From contig OZ025260.1 of NCBI GenBank assembly GCA_964019135.1, forward strand, positions 22,128,254-22,192,253: a stretch of 64,000 nt of DNA, in the 5' to 3' direction. This document shows, piece by piece, positions 10,240 to 22,187 of this stretch. The notes beneath the pieces were generated by a model. That model made no database searches. It was not told the origin of the DNA and worked only from the letters and a program-made list of their open reading frames with translations. How positions within the stretch are numbered: position 1 is the first letter of the stretch; each line of letters opens with the position of its first letter. A program made the position numbers and the translations under genes. The DNA comes from Arenicola marina. Lineage: Eukaryota > Annelida > Polychaeta > Arenicolidae.

Positions 10240-10519
10240 ATGGCTGGCCCAGAAGAAAAGTAGCAACCAGAAGAAAAAGACATGGAAGAAGAAGAAGCAC
10301 GAGGAAAGAGAATGAGGAGGACACAGAGACCCATTAGGTGACCGGCAGACAACCCTGGGTACATTCTCCCTTGCTTTGGTTTATGGGTCTTTGAGGAGTT
10401 TGTGGAGGTGTTATCGCCCTTCACGGTTGCGGTGAGTAAAAATGTCTCCAAGAGGGACCGCCGGCCCGGCCACTGAGAAAGACAAAAACAAATTAACGAC
10501 GGCCAGCCAAACGACCTGA
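10240..10519 (+). other. Q-block small frames, copy 1 (first one broken)
   Basis: The MAGPEE frame starting at 10240 stops after seven codons. A GTGAGT donor-like site lies at 10432-10437. Directly after it, a 25-codon ATG frame (10442-10519, beginning MSPRG) is intact. See the 26672 entry for the best copy. Confidence 0.2.
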
Positions 10520-13500
10520 AGGCTGCTTCATCGCTTGGGAGGACGGACGGGGAAAAGCCAGGGGATTTTGCAACTGCATTATTGATATGTAGTGGAGATC
10601 CCGGAGCATGACCAAAGGTCTATAAATCATAATTTAAATAAAGTAATCTTTTTTTCAAATGTGCTTTTACTTGAACGTTGTACTTCTGACACTCGGTTTA
10701 TTCAGTCTGTTACATGGACCAAACAAAATAGTTGTCCCGAAAGGGATACAATAAACAATTAAATAGGGATGATTACATTTTAACACCCACGCTCATGGGG
10801 AAATATATCTTGACTCATATGATTCATATCTGGCTTTAATGGATGAACATTTTACATGTCTTACCGATATTAACAACAGGAATAGCCAACGATCTGATTG
10901 GGTGCACCGTCGAGTTTCACCCGACCAGGACATTGTTTTAAGAAGAGTTTTTTGTATTCACGACCCTATATTTTACATGTTAATTTAGAAGCTCATTGAA
11001 AGTATGCCAGCAACGAAGTTGCGATTTGCTTCATTTACTGGGGGATGCAACCATTTTGTTCACGAAATTTTGTTTATGCCAATATGATTAAAAACCATGT
11101 TTGCAAAACATTTATAAACATTAATTCAACATTTTAAATTACACACAATGTTCACATGGCAGTGCGATGCAAAAATGCATTAACCTACCTTTAGGTCCCT
11201 GCTGGATTAAACACAGAGCAAATAAAAATTCTTGTGTCGTATTCGCCGCTGTGAACATGGCGTCAAGTGCAGTCCGCCTGCAAGCCAGCGAGGAGTTTCA
11301 AGACGTGTGAAGAACTCATCATTTAATTGTGTCGGTATCTCTAGATTAAGAAGACGAGACGAGACGAGAAGAGATATACCCCGGAATAGATGTCTGTCCA
11401 CTATACAGTTAACAACCCACCATTGGGAGAACTGTCACTCGATTGTGGAGCCGTCAGACTGGGTCGTCGGCTGGGTGATCCGATTTACAGTGTAACATAC
11501 GGAATAACATACGGGGATAACTGTTACTATGGGACCGTGTAAACACATCTCGAATGTATTCCAATCAGAGTTAGGTATTATTCAGTGTTAACACATGGTG
11601 TGGCGTCACTACTTTTTAATAACATATCGTGATTTATTTTAGCAGAAATAACTCAAGCTCGTGTTTCATATACGTCCCTGCTCCTTTCATTTCTTATCAG
11701 TTAGTGGATTCACTTATGATAGTCGCAACAACAACAACTATACATAGGCATGTATCGTTGTCCACAGGCAAAGATTTCTATATTCCATGTTTACCACGAT
11801 TCCTTACCATTAGGTATATTGTATTTAAGATTAACTGATAAATGAATTTCGTTTGTTTCTTATGTTACACAATGTGACCCTAATACGTTGTACTCCAATT
11901 AAGAAGCTGTCTTTTAAATCATTTTTCTGTGAAACGAGTAAAATGTATCTGGGAAAAGAAAGACCAGCGGGCAAGCACCGGTCAGAGAGGACCGGCTGCC
12001 ACCATAGATCACCATACAGCCCAAGGGAGAATATCTGGCTGAGGAACGGGAGGTGCATCCCGGCATAAACAACGATATAATCGTGTGCATTACCGTCTAT
12101 GTCAACTGTTTGAACGCCTGAGCACGGCATCTGCCGCCACTGACAACAAAAACACTCGCTTTGTGGCTTCCTTGGGTCTGAGTTATCACGCCAAGACGTC
12201 GCACAACACACATCTATAATCCAAAGCGTGGCTTTTTCGAGAACTCTTTGTGAGACGGTCATGTGTGATTATTTTACTGGGCTCTCGCCTCGGATTGTCT
12301 TAACTGAAATCTAAATGAAAGCCCAAACTCCTATGTCCATGTACGGGGAGGTCTCTCAGAGGCACTCTCGTAGATTGTGACATTCATATATGGATTTATG
12401 TGCCTTGCAGTTGCAGGAAAAGAGGGTTGAATTCTGCATCGCATGTACAGACATGCCAAGGGGTTATACAACACTCTTATGATCGCATTTGTTACTTGAG
12501 TGATGTGAGCTAACAGTAAAGGCCTCCAAAGCTGATGTGCTGGATAAGGACGTCGAACGGACTTTCACTCATACCATAGACGGCGCTGGTGCAACACCGA
12601 TATGTGTTATTTTAAGATTCGTTCGGCGCAAACTTGATGTGATATTCGCGGTATATATGTGATCTGCTGATCTCGTGAAGCCATGTCCCAGCACGTGGGT
12701 ATAGCTACATGGTGGTGTATCAGAGGCTGTGATGCAGCTTTCTGGGGGGAGGTTTCATTAGATATACAACATACACCTTTTAGAAGGTCCTTGGGTCTGC
12801 ATATCTCTGTGTTTATATTCTGTGCTTATGACGAGACTGTTTCAGTCTTCTTCAGTGGGCGATTAGTAATGTTTGAGGTAGTAAAAGCCGTGCCCGTCTC
12901 TCTCTATGTCCCTGTCGTGGTCACAACTAGTCAGCATTGTCACCACTACCCCCCCCCCCCCGCCCATCCCGCCCATCCCGCCCATCCCTTCGCAATATGT
13001 CTCCCATTACTGCATTTTATTCGAACTAGACCCCATCCCACACTCACCACCACCCGCACCCCATCCCCATTCCCACCACCTCACCCAAGTTCAGATTCAG
13101 TCCCACGGCTGCCAGCCTAATCCATTAGTGGACTAGCGGTGCGACAGCCTCCAACGGCCGCCAAGAAGTGGGGAACGGGAGGTGCATACCGGCATAAACC
13201 ACGATATAATCATGTGCATTACCGTCTATGTCACCTTTTTCGATGCCTGAACATTACATCCGCTGCCGCTGATAGCAAAAACGCTGGCTTTGTGGTTTCC
13301 GTGGGTTTAAGTTATCACGCCAAGACGTCGCACAACACACATCTATAATCCAAAGCGTGGCTTTTTCGAGAGCCCGTTGTGAGATGGTCATGTGTGATTA
13401 CTATACTGGGTTCTCGCCTCGGATTGTCTTAACTGAAATCTAAATGAAAGCCCAAACTCGTGTATGAAGAACTCTCTCAGAGGCACTCTCGTACATTGTG

Positions 13501-14039
13501 ACGCGGGTATAGCTACATAGTGGTGTATTACAGGCTGTAATGCAACTTTCGGGGGGCAGGTTTCATTAGATATACGACACAGAGCTTTAGGAAGTCCATG
13601 AGTTTGCATATTTCTTGGTCACAACTACCCAGCATTGTCACCACTACCCCCCCCCCCTCCCCCACCTCCAACCTTTCGCTGGGGGGATAAGGTCTGGGTC
13701 GGCACGCGTAGGACTCACGCCATGGAGACTTGACCCACTTGCCGCAGCTAGTCCTATCCTGCCCCCGCCCCCACTCCCCTCCCCCAGGGTGGCTCGTTCC
13801 AGATTCTAGTGGCAAAGAATAGTCTTAGCCTGAGTAGCGATACAACGCCAAAGCTAGAATATATTACAACGAAACAAACTTTATTTATTCCTTTAAGTGT
13901 ACGTACATACGCGGATATATGTTAATGCCAGTGGCATGTTTTACACGTGGTGTTGCTTGAGGTTTCTTCTGGAACGACGCAACATTCCCGCCTTAAGAGA
14001 CATCACACCTCTATAAGGTTCAGTTACAGTCAACTGTTT

Positions 14040-14345
14040 AATGTTCACTGACCTTCCTCTGCTCAGTTTGTTTAACGTTCGCTGATATGCGTCTGTTTAG
14101 CGTTTATTGATATCCATCTGTTTAACGTGCACGGATCTACATCTGTTTAACGTTCGCTGATCTGCATCTCATTGATCTGCATCTGTTTCACGTTCATTGA
14201 TTCGCATTTGTTTGACCTTCACTGATCTGCATATGTTTAATGTTCACTGATCTGCATCTGTTTAACCTTCACTAATCTGCATATGTTTAATGTTTACTGA
14301 TCTGCCTTTTCTCAAGGTTCGCTGATCTACATCTTTTTTACGTTC
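14040..14345. repeat. 25-base tandem repeat in block U
   Basis: About twelve degenerate units of TGATCTGCATCTGTTTAA plus CGTTCAC, 25 bases each. The paralogue at 37905-38205 is near identical. The 18478-18560 copy keeps only a few units. The array's right end is fused to a SINE whose left half is missing. Confidence 0.85.
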
Positions 14346-14411
14346 AGTCATCCGCTCCTCCTCAACATTCACTTATATGTATCCAATGTAGATATTCACA
14401 GATCTGCCTCT

Positions 14412-14551
14412 TGTGGTCGCAGGATAAAGATCCCATGTCCTTTTTCGCAAAGAGTAGGGGGTTACCTCCGGGGACATGACTCCCGTCCTTCTCCCATTGA
14501 CGCCATATAACCAAAAGTGGTAAAAAGCGTCCTGAATATACAACCAACAAG
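14412..14551 (+). mobile_element. SINE-A remnant (3' half)
   Basis: The body from GGTCGCAGGATAAAG to the element end matches the full SINE at 27873-28126. The right target duplication CCGCAACACAT is kept at 14552-14562. The pol III head and left duplication are missing and replaced by the 25-base repeat, indicating a deletion after insertion. Confidence 0.7.
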
Positions 14552-14937
14552 CCGCAACACATTCGTGTTGACTTCGTGAATTTCCCAATGGGCTAAATGC
14601 CTCGTCAGTTTCTTTCCCAGGCGACTTTCTCCAGGCAGCGACTCATGAGCTGTAAAACTAAGCCAATCACGACACGAGGTGGCGCCGAGACGTGTTTTGT
14701 AGTGTAACACATCCAACCGCTTCAAGATGGCGAACACGGATACAAGTCACATTTATCACCTCACAGAACGATCGATATTATCTATGTAGGGATCCACAAA
14801 AACCTCAACCTACTCACTTTAATATCATGAAGCATACTTACTCGCAGTTCGAAGGTTGCATTCACCCGGTTGCCGTCCTCTCGGTATAGCAAAGAATGGC
14901 AACATCCAACTTCTTTGTCAGTAATTCCTTCTCAAAT

Positions 14938-15055
14938 CACGGGCGGATCCAGAAAATCCAGACAAATCAATGTCAAATTATGTAAATTCCGTCCCTAAAA
15001 GGGGGGTGGGGGCCGGGTCGCTCTCGCCCCCCCCCCCCCTCCTGGGTCCGCCCAT
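14938..15055. mobile_element. 118-base MITE with GGGCGGATCCAG ends
   Basis: The ends CACGGGCGGATCCAG and CTGGGTCCGCCCATG are inverted copies of each other with two differences. The interior is mostly G and C runs. Paralogous X-block ends at 21.08, 30.26 and 47.55 kb run through this point without it, so they show the empty site. The copy at 38793-38907 shares the insertion. Confidence 0.65.
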
Positions 15056-15238
15056 GCACGTTTATGATCGACTTGTGACTGGATAGACATGTATGTATAG
15101 AGCTTGAACGGTCATCAGTGTAAGTAACACCACCATACCTTTATGGGGAGGGGTCCATCGAATGAATTGCGTGAATCTATGTGACACATGTTTAATATAC
15201 GATGTTAACATGTATCTCGTAGGCGTAGCAAGCAGGTG

Positions 15239-15327
15239 GCCTGGCAGCTCAGTGGGTTAGAGCGATGGCATTTAGCGCTCTGCGGGTCGCAGGATAAAGA
15301 TCCCATGTCCTTTTTCGCAAATTTACC
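15239..15327 (+). mobile_element. SINE-A-type fragment with pol III A box
   Basis: CAGCTCAGTGGGTTAGAGCG is a tRNA-type A box. It is followed after a short gap by the SINE-A body phrase GGTCGCAGGATAAAGATCCC. The B-box part is absent. The same fragment is at 39089-39176. X/Y blocks at 21.24, 30.41 and 47.70 kb lack it. Confidence 0.55.
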
Positions 15328-15533
15328 CTCACCCATTGTACCAAATATGTGTAGACTTATCTTCGACCCGTTGCCATACAGTCCTTGCTACAGTCTATCA
15401 CACAGTTACATATAATGCGTCTACAAAAGCCGTGTTGCCTGGGACATATGATATCATTTTGATCAACAAATGTCATGCAATGTTGTCTATATTGCTAGGA
15501 AGAGAGGCACCTCCTGTGAACATGTTTGCAATG

Positions 15534-15647
15534 GATTCGAACCATCAACCTTCGCATCCAGAGCGAACACCATACACACTAGGCCAAAGGGAACTTCCCA
15601 TTTGGCCCGAGGCGCTTGGTGTCTTTCATCCACTGGGCCTGGGCCGA
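15534..15647 (-). mobile_element. SINE-C, truncated copy
   Basis: On the minus strand, an A-box-like TGGCCTAGTG and a B box GGTTCGAATC are present. The fuller paralogue is 39973-40141. A deletion of about 640 bases relative to 39.38-40.03 kb has removed one side of the element here. Confidence 0.55.
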
Positions 15648-16169
15648 GATACCATACATGTGCCTATCTATCTGCCCTAGGAGTGCGCATGCGTTATTTA
15701 ACGTGTGTTTGGATTATTTTATGTAACAGAGGGTGGCATGATTTTACGACAACGGAAGTCATATTGTTGGTGAGATTTATCCTGCTATTAAACAGTTATC
15801 GACACTTTAAAACACGCGTCTCAAATGGTAAAAAACACAGGCCCCTGTAACTACTAGGGGAACTACAGAAAAAAAAACGTTCAATACCATAAAACCGTGC
15901 AAAAAATAAACGAAAAATCCCATGTCGGAGATTTCCCTCATTTTACCAAACATAAAAGGGGAAAAGTTTTGCTAAAAAAGGCCACTTTATGATAATGGAA
16001 CGGACGCGAGAGAAAAATGCTATGAGTTACATAACGGAACTTATCCAAAAGGATGCCACGAGCTTCAATGGCTAATAGACGTTCTTTGGTCCCGTTCCAT
16101 TTCCTCAACGTCGCCACAAAGTCAATCTCCGGGACGAGATTCCGCCAGAGAGCGCTGCTACAGCAGTTC

Positions 16170-16391
16170 TTAGGTCCTAGCGGCGGTTGGCTTTACTACT
16201 GATGCCAATCTAACTGATAAAACGCCGGGCCATGAACTACTAGCAAGATGACCAAAACCGACTAATCTGATTAATAAAGTCTGATTGCACGCATTATCTA
16301 TCGGACAATAATATAACAATGAACATAGAGCGCTTGCTACGCCCTCGACTGTGCTCAATGGCCTACTTTCTCGGCAGGTGGGGATATTCAT
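16170..16391 (-). other. 73-codon ATG frame in block Z, copy 1
   Basis: The frame begins MNIPTCRESRPLSTVEG and is intact here and in four paralogues (22188-22409, 31360-31581 and 40662-40883 on minus; 55187-55408 on plus). An overlapping frame on the opposite strand is also open in all copies. Differences between copies are mostly replacing. I do not recognise the peptide and consider coding unlikely but untested. Confidence 0.15.
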
Positions 16392-17790
16392 GCGCCCGAT
16401 CTAATTTAATAGTCATCACCAGTGAATGGGCAAGCCCGGGACTATTCCTACCCTGCCTGTTCCAGGATATGATGGGGCCGGATGGGGGAGGGGGAGGGGT
16501 ATGAGGGAGGCGGGGTGGAGGAGGGTCGTTGGTGGCGGACAACAAGCAATTTGCAAGCTGTTATATGGGGGCTGCACACTTAGGAGGCTCCTCCCAAAGG
16601 GAATCCTGTATATGTATACCTCATTGTCGCCGTCCCCACCACATCCAAGGTCGCAGACCCGCAAGACGGCCCAATAATTGGGGGAGAAAAAGCAGGTCGC
16701 AATACCATCGCTCCCATAACTCCCAAGCTTCAACACCCTACCCCCCTCAATCCCCGCCTTCGTCCTCGCCCAATCCCTCCCTCCCCCACCCACCCACAGG
16801 GCGTCCAGCCGCTTCACACAGCCGTCTGAGCACATGGTGTTTTTATGGACATACCCCCAACTGGCCAAGTATCCGAGTTATGTTTCTAATCAGCGCCCCT
16901 GAGGACCCTAAACGTGGACACCCACATGATGGTCCTTTACGATAAGGCCCAAGATTTCCCTTAGTGCCCATCAATAACAAAATAACAATGAAACAGGGGC
17001 ACATTTTTCATTCATTGATTTGACATAACTCTCATTTTATCTTATGCATTCATTTAGATCGTTGGCCCATATCGACCAGTGGCCTTTCAACTATACATGC
17101 TTAGTTTGTACAAAAATACGCATTTAAATGTATTTTATATATTTTTGCAATCCTGTCGTTTGTTATTCGCTGAAATATAGAAACCCGTTAAGTTCACTGA
17201 GATATAGAAACCCGTTAAGTTCACTGAGTGAAACATATATTGAATGGATGGCACACGTATTATGAAATGACTGTCACGAGACAGTTTTACTTTGTGTTTA
17301 ACACCTAAATTATCTAGTGTTTCTCCATTGCTTTCCCCGCATCCATACAGATAAACAGAGCCTGAGAGGTCGCCAAGAAAAATGAAATGAATACAACGCA
17401 TCGAGCATAATCATAGTTCGCACCCGGGGTTTTGTTTCATGCTCAGTGTGCAACCAAAGCTGTATATAGTTGTCATTCCCCTTCTGTGTGCACTTGACGA
17501 AGCGGCGGTGCAACATCTAAGAGTCTGATAATTTGCTAAATGATGACACAAATGCAAATTCATTTGGCCACATTATTACGCAACAGCTGCCAGCCTAATC
17601 CGCTAGTGGGTTGCGCGACAGCCACCAAAAGTGTGAGATAGCTGACGGGGATCATCATTTGGTGGATGAAGGAGGTCCGGGTCAGTCCACGTATGATCCA
17701 CGCCATACGTCGCCATGGAGACTTGACCGCAGCTAGTCCTATCCTGCCCCGGCCCCCCCCCCCCCTCTCACCCCCTCCGGCCCCCCCCCC

Positions 17791-18190
17791 AGGGTGGCTC
17801 CTTTCAAACCAATATCCGGTGGCCAGCTTCAGTGCACGTTACTCTGCATACAAACTTTGCTGTAAGTAGACGTCCCACCGAGTAAAATGGTCCCAATAGT
17901 GAGGATTGCCATCGACCTCCCCCCCCCCCACCAGGGTGGCTCCTTCCAGACCAATACCCGGTGGCCAGGTTCAGTGTGCGTTACCATGCATACAAACCTT
18001 GCTGTAAGTTGACGTCCCACCGAGTAAAATGGCCAATTGTGAGGATTGCCATGGAGCCCCCCCCCCCCCCAGGGTGGCTCTTTCCAGACCAATATCCGGT
18101 GGCCAGCTTCAGTGTACGTTACTCTACATACAAACCTCGCTGTAAGTTGACGTCCCACCGGGTAAAATGGCCAATTGTGAGGATTGCCAT
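17791..18190. repeat. About 140-base tandem triplication in block U
   Basis: Three copies begin AGGGTGGCTC at 17791, 17933 and 18071. Each runs through ATATCCGGTGGCCAG (variant in copy two) to GAGGATTGCCATCGA and is bounded by C runs. The inverted arm (about 59.0-59.13 kb) has one copy, so the triplication is private to this unit. The C runs probably promoted slippage or unequal exchange. Confidence 0.85.
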
Positions 18191-18673
18191 CGAGCCCCCC
18201 CCCCCCTCACACCCCACCCCTCGCCCCAATTCCGGTGCAAAAGTATTATCTCAGACTGAGTAGCGATATCACGTCAAAGCTAGAATATATCACAACAGAC
18301 CAAGCTATATTTATTTTGTTAAGTGTTCGTACATACGAGGATATATGTTAATGCCAGAGGCCTGTTTTTACACGTGATGTTGGTTGAGGTTTCTTCCGGA
18401 TCGACGCAATATTCCCGCCTAAAGATACATCACACCTCTATAAATTTCACTTACAGTCAACTGTTTATTATTCACTGACCTTCCTCTGCTCAGTGTTCAT
18501 TGATCTGCATATGTTTAACGTTTATGTACAACTTGAAGATGTTCATTGATCTGCCTCATGTTAAGGTTCATTCATCTGCTGCTTCCAAATGCGATTTGTC
18601 CCGTCTAAAGTTTTACTGGTCTGCCCCTTCTACATGTTCGCTGCTCTGTAAATTGCTCAATCACCGCGACCTA

Positions 18674-18925
18674 TGAGGGGGCGGCCCGGTAGTTCAGTAG
18701 GTTAAAGCGCTCGCCTTCAGTGCGCGGGCCTAACGGCACGTGAATCGGTGGTTCGAGCCCCACTGTAGCCATGTCTGTTTGGTCGCAAGATAAAGATTCC
18801 ATGTCCTTTTTTCGCAAAGAGTAGGGGGTTACCCCGGGGGACATGGCTCTACTCTCCCTTCCTTCTTCCATTGAGACGATATGACCAAAAGTGGTTGAAA
18901 GCGTCCTGAATATACAACAAACCAG
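18674..18925 (+). mobile_element. SINE-A, unit 1 copy
   Basis: A tRNA-derived head with pol III boxes (GGTTCGAGCCCC B box near 18750) is followed by the conserved body. It is flanked by CCGCGACCTAT (18663) and CCGCAACACAT (18926), a decayed 11-base duplication. It occupies the same site as 27873-28126, so it is the same insertion event duplicated with the unit. Confidence 0.75.
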
Positions 18926-19699
18926 CCGCAACACATACATGTTCGTGAATTTCCCAATAGGCAAAATTTCTCGTCAGTTTCTTTCCCAGGCGACTTTCTC
19001 CTGGCAGCGACACATGAGCTGTAAAACTAAGCCAATCACGACACGAGGTGGCGCCGAGACGTGTTTTGTAGTGTCACACACCCGACCGCTTCAAGATGGC
19101 GAACACGGATACAAGTCAAAATGATCGTCTAAGCAGAACGAACGATATGAATCATGCAGGGATCCAGAAAAAACACAACGTACTTACTTCAATATCATGA
19201 AGCATACTTACTGGCAATTCGAAGCTCGCTTTTACACGGTTGCCGTGCTCGGTATCTGAGGTTATTTATGGTTCGGAAATGTTTCCTCGGGGTGACCTTT
19301 GTCGGCGAAAGCACACGGGTTTTGGCTCAGCCACCTGTCCGCATGGCTGGACATTGCATTAGACGTGGCGTTCATTGTTCACACACGACAGAGATCAGCG
19401 AATAAGGCAGGATGAGGGGATGAATGTGTGGGGAATAGGTGGACGCCTGGCAAACGCTGACTGAATTAATATATCATCACACAGATTTGTTGTCACCGCC
19501 CTCCCACCCGGAATAAAATATACGCATCAATATCTATCTGTGTGTGATGAACAATGTATGCAACAATTTCCAAACGTCATATAATGTAGCTGAAAGGTTG
19601 GTGTTTAGGCCGCTTTTGTGCACACTACCAAACTGGGCCAATGAACATCTCGGGATGGTGAAGGGTGAACGGATGAAACATGCACCAGATTATGTCCCT

Positions 19700-19776
19700 C
19701 GGGTCGGGATGCGATCCCAGGACCAAATGCGTTGCAGTCCAGTGCGCTAATCACTACACCAGGGAGCATCCCCACC
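19700..19776 (-). mobile_element. SINE-B tRNA-like head, copy 1
   Basis: On the minus strand, TGGTGTAGTGATTAG (19747-19761) fits the A box and GGGATCGCATCCC (19706-19718) the B box, with tRNA-like spacing. Paralogues at 28906, 46207 and, inverted, 57752 occupy the same place in block W, so insertion predates all duplications. Confidence 0.65.
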
Positions 19777-22187
19777 CCCTCTTAAGTTAGACAATTTATC
19801 TAAATTATTGCATGTGATTACCACGGTTTTATACGGCACTACAAGGCGGAAATGAGGCACAATACTGTCCAAAGAATCGAAATTTTATTATATACCTCTG
19901 AGTCTTGCGCTAGCATCAATGCTTTGGCGGCACGTATGGGAATTAATAATTGGTAGAAACACTAGATGGACATACCTTCATAACTACATTATAACTATAT
20001 TATATCAATGGAAATCTCACGTCAAGGTAGCCTTGATGTTAATGTCATGAGTTGTCTTTGCGAGTGTCCCCATAGTCTATTGATTGGCTCTGTGGTTACG
20101 GCGGTTTTGTCTCCCCCTGACAAACCAGGTAATATGGATAATTCCCACATTGGTCATAATTCTCAAGTTCGGGCCGAAGACAGCAGCTTGGATGTCCTGA
20201 GGGGCAACCACTGCTGCAACCGCTGCAGGACAACCCCTTACCCCTCTCAACCCCATCGGCCTCGCTCCATCGCCTCGTATGCGACTGAGTGGCAGACACG
20301 TCTTATGGAAAAACGAAGATTGCAATTGAAATTAGGTGAGGAAATGTCACACTAGAGATACTAGTTGGCGAGAATTTGTGCATGTTATTCTAGTAGTATG
20401 TCGCAAATATAGATGGAAAAAGATGGAAATGGTGAGCGTTGACAAGACGGGATGAAAGACCCAGTTAACCTTTGAAGACGTTGACATGTGTGGATCTTTA
20501 AGATGCGTTAATACCAAAGAACAAGTCTTCAGGTTTGATTTGCATAAGATCTGCCATGAACACGCCACGCAGCGCTTAAATACAAAACTGTGGAAGCTGT
20601 GTAGCCATCTCACACGCTGGACCAACCGATTGATCGACCTTTCTGATTACAACGGCCATCAGTGTCCTATAATACTCATCGGGATAACGAGATAGAACTA
20701 CGAGATGGCTGGTTGGCTAACCGACACGTTAAGCCAAAGATTGAGAGCTCGCTGTCCTGGATTAGACAGAGTAATGAGCTTCAGGCCCAGTTCGTGTGAT
20801 TTCTCTGGAAGAAAGCAAAACGACCACAGAAAAGGCCCAAAACTGACACCACGCCATCATTGGAGCAGCTGCGACTTAGAACAAAATAACCAGTTCCTCA
20901 TCATTGTTTCTTCACCTCCGGTTCACGCACGTTTTGCCTCTAGTCTGATAATGAATGCAAATGGTCGCTTCGCACGCCATATCTGTGCCGAGGGAACCCC
21001 TGACTGTGTTATATTTCATCAAAGGCGAAATAGCAAAGGCTGGCATCATCCAACCTCTTTGTCACTAAAAGCTATCCCATATTTATGATTGAATTGTGAC
21101 TGGATAGAAACGTATGTCTAGATGGGTCATCAGTATATGTAGCACCATCATAACTTTATGGGGAGGGGTCCATGAAATGAATTGCGTTAATCTATATTAC
21201 ACATGTTTAATGTACGAAGTGAAAATGTATCTCATAGGGACAACAAACAGGGACGGACGCGATCATACTTGGCTTCACTCTGGGGTCAGTGCATGTCAAG
21301 GGGACCCACCTCTGCCCATTAAAGTATGCAAGGGAGAGATGGGGGGGGGGGGGGGCGGGGGGCAGTATGGTATATTTGACCACTTAAATACTCGTGAATG
21401 TATGGTCGTGATGGTGTCGTGGACGAGTGGATGAAACACTGACCCCCATCTAAACGACAACTGATCAATCGTATTATTTGTTGGGGCCAATTAGCACAAC
21501 TATATTGAAACACGGCGTGGTAATCAGAGAATTGTAAAATGATTTTATATTGATGCCATCTTATGATTTATATTGCATTCCACGGATGGCACAAACAACG
21601 ATATGGGGATAAATATATCAATGAAAATCGCATACAGGTTTTTCTCGATTGACAATATATATAAATATGATATATACATGTGCCTTCTACCTGCCATAGA
21701 CGTTCGGATGCGTTATTTAACGTGTATTGGGATTATTTTGGGGAACAGGGGGCGGCATGATTTTACGACAATGAAAGTCATATTGTTGGTGCGATTTATC
21801 ATGCTATTAAACAGTTATCGACACCTTAAAACATGCGTCTCAAATGGTAAAAAACACAGGCCCCTGTAACTACTAGGGGAACTACCACCAAAAAACTGTT
21901 CAATACCATAAACAGTGCAAAAAATAAACGAGAAATCCCATATCGGAGATTTCTCTCATTTTACCAAATATAAAAGGGGAAAACCGTTTTGCAAAAAAAG
22001 GCCACTTTATGATAATGGTGCGGACGCGCAAGAAGTGCTATGAGTTACATAAGGGAGCTTATCCAAAAGGATGCCACGAGCTTCAATGGCTAATGGACGT
22101 TCTTTGGTCCCGTTCCATTTCCTCAACGTGGCCACAAAGTCAATCTCCGGGACGAGATTCCACCAGAGAGCGCTGCTACAGCAGTTC

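Larger units (their letters stand above)
8276..13165 (+). repeat. Array unit 1, left part: blocks P-Q-R-S-T
   Basis: Block P is 8276-9480, Q 9480-10665, R 10665-11790, S 11790-12675 and T 12675-13165. P, Q and R are shared with 24546-27800 and 42807-45100. Q, R, S and T recur inverted at about 62.34-59.25 kb. The T end joins U directly in the inverted arm (59.25 kb), but here the join is interrupted by a 4.4-kb block. No gene is recognised. Block Q carries the promoter-like module described separately. Confidence 0.8.
13166..17580 (+). repeat. Inserted partial unit S-T-U-V-Y-Z
   Basis: Blocks are S 13166-13500, T 13500-13830, U 13830-14411, V 14412-14886, Y about 14887-15870 and Z 15870-17580, with W and most of X absent. 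The stretch matches 36.72-41.94 kb very closely, including the same V-to-X-end junction. Both ends carry the phrase CTGCCAGCCTAATCC (13108 and 17586). In the inverted arm T runs straight into U at about 59.25 kb with no such block. It is therefore a secondary insertion inside unit 1. Confidence 0.75.
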
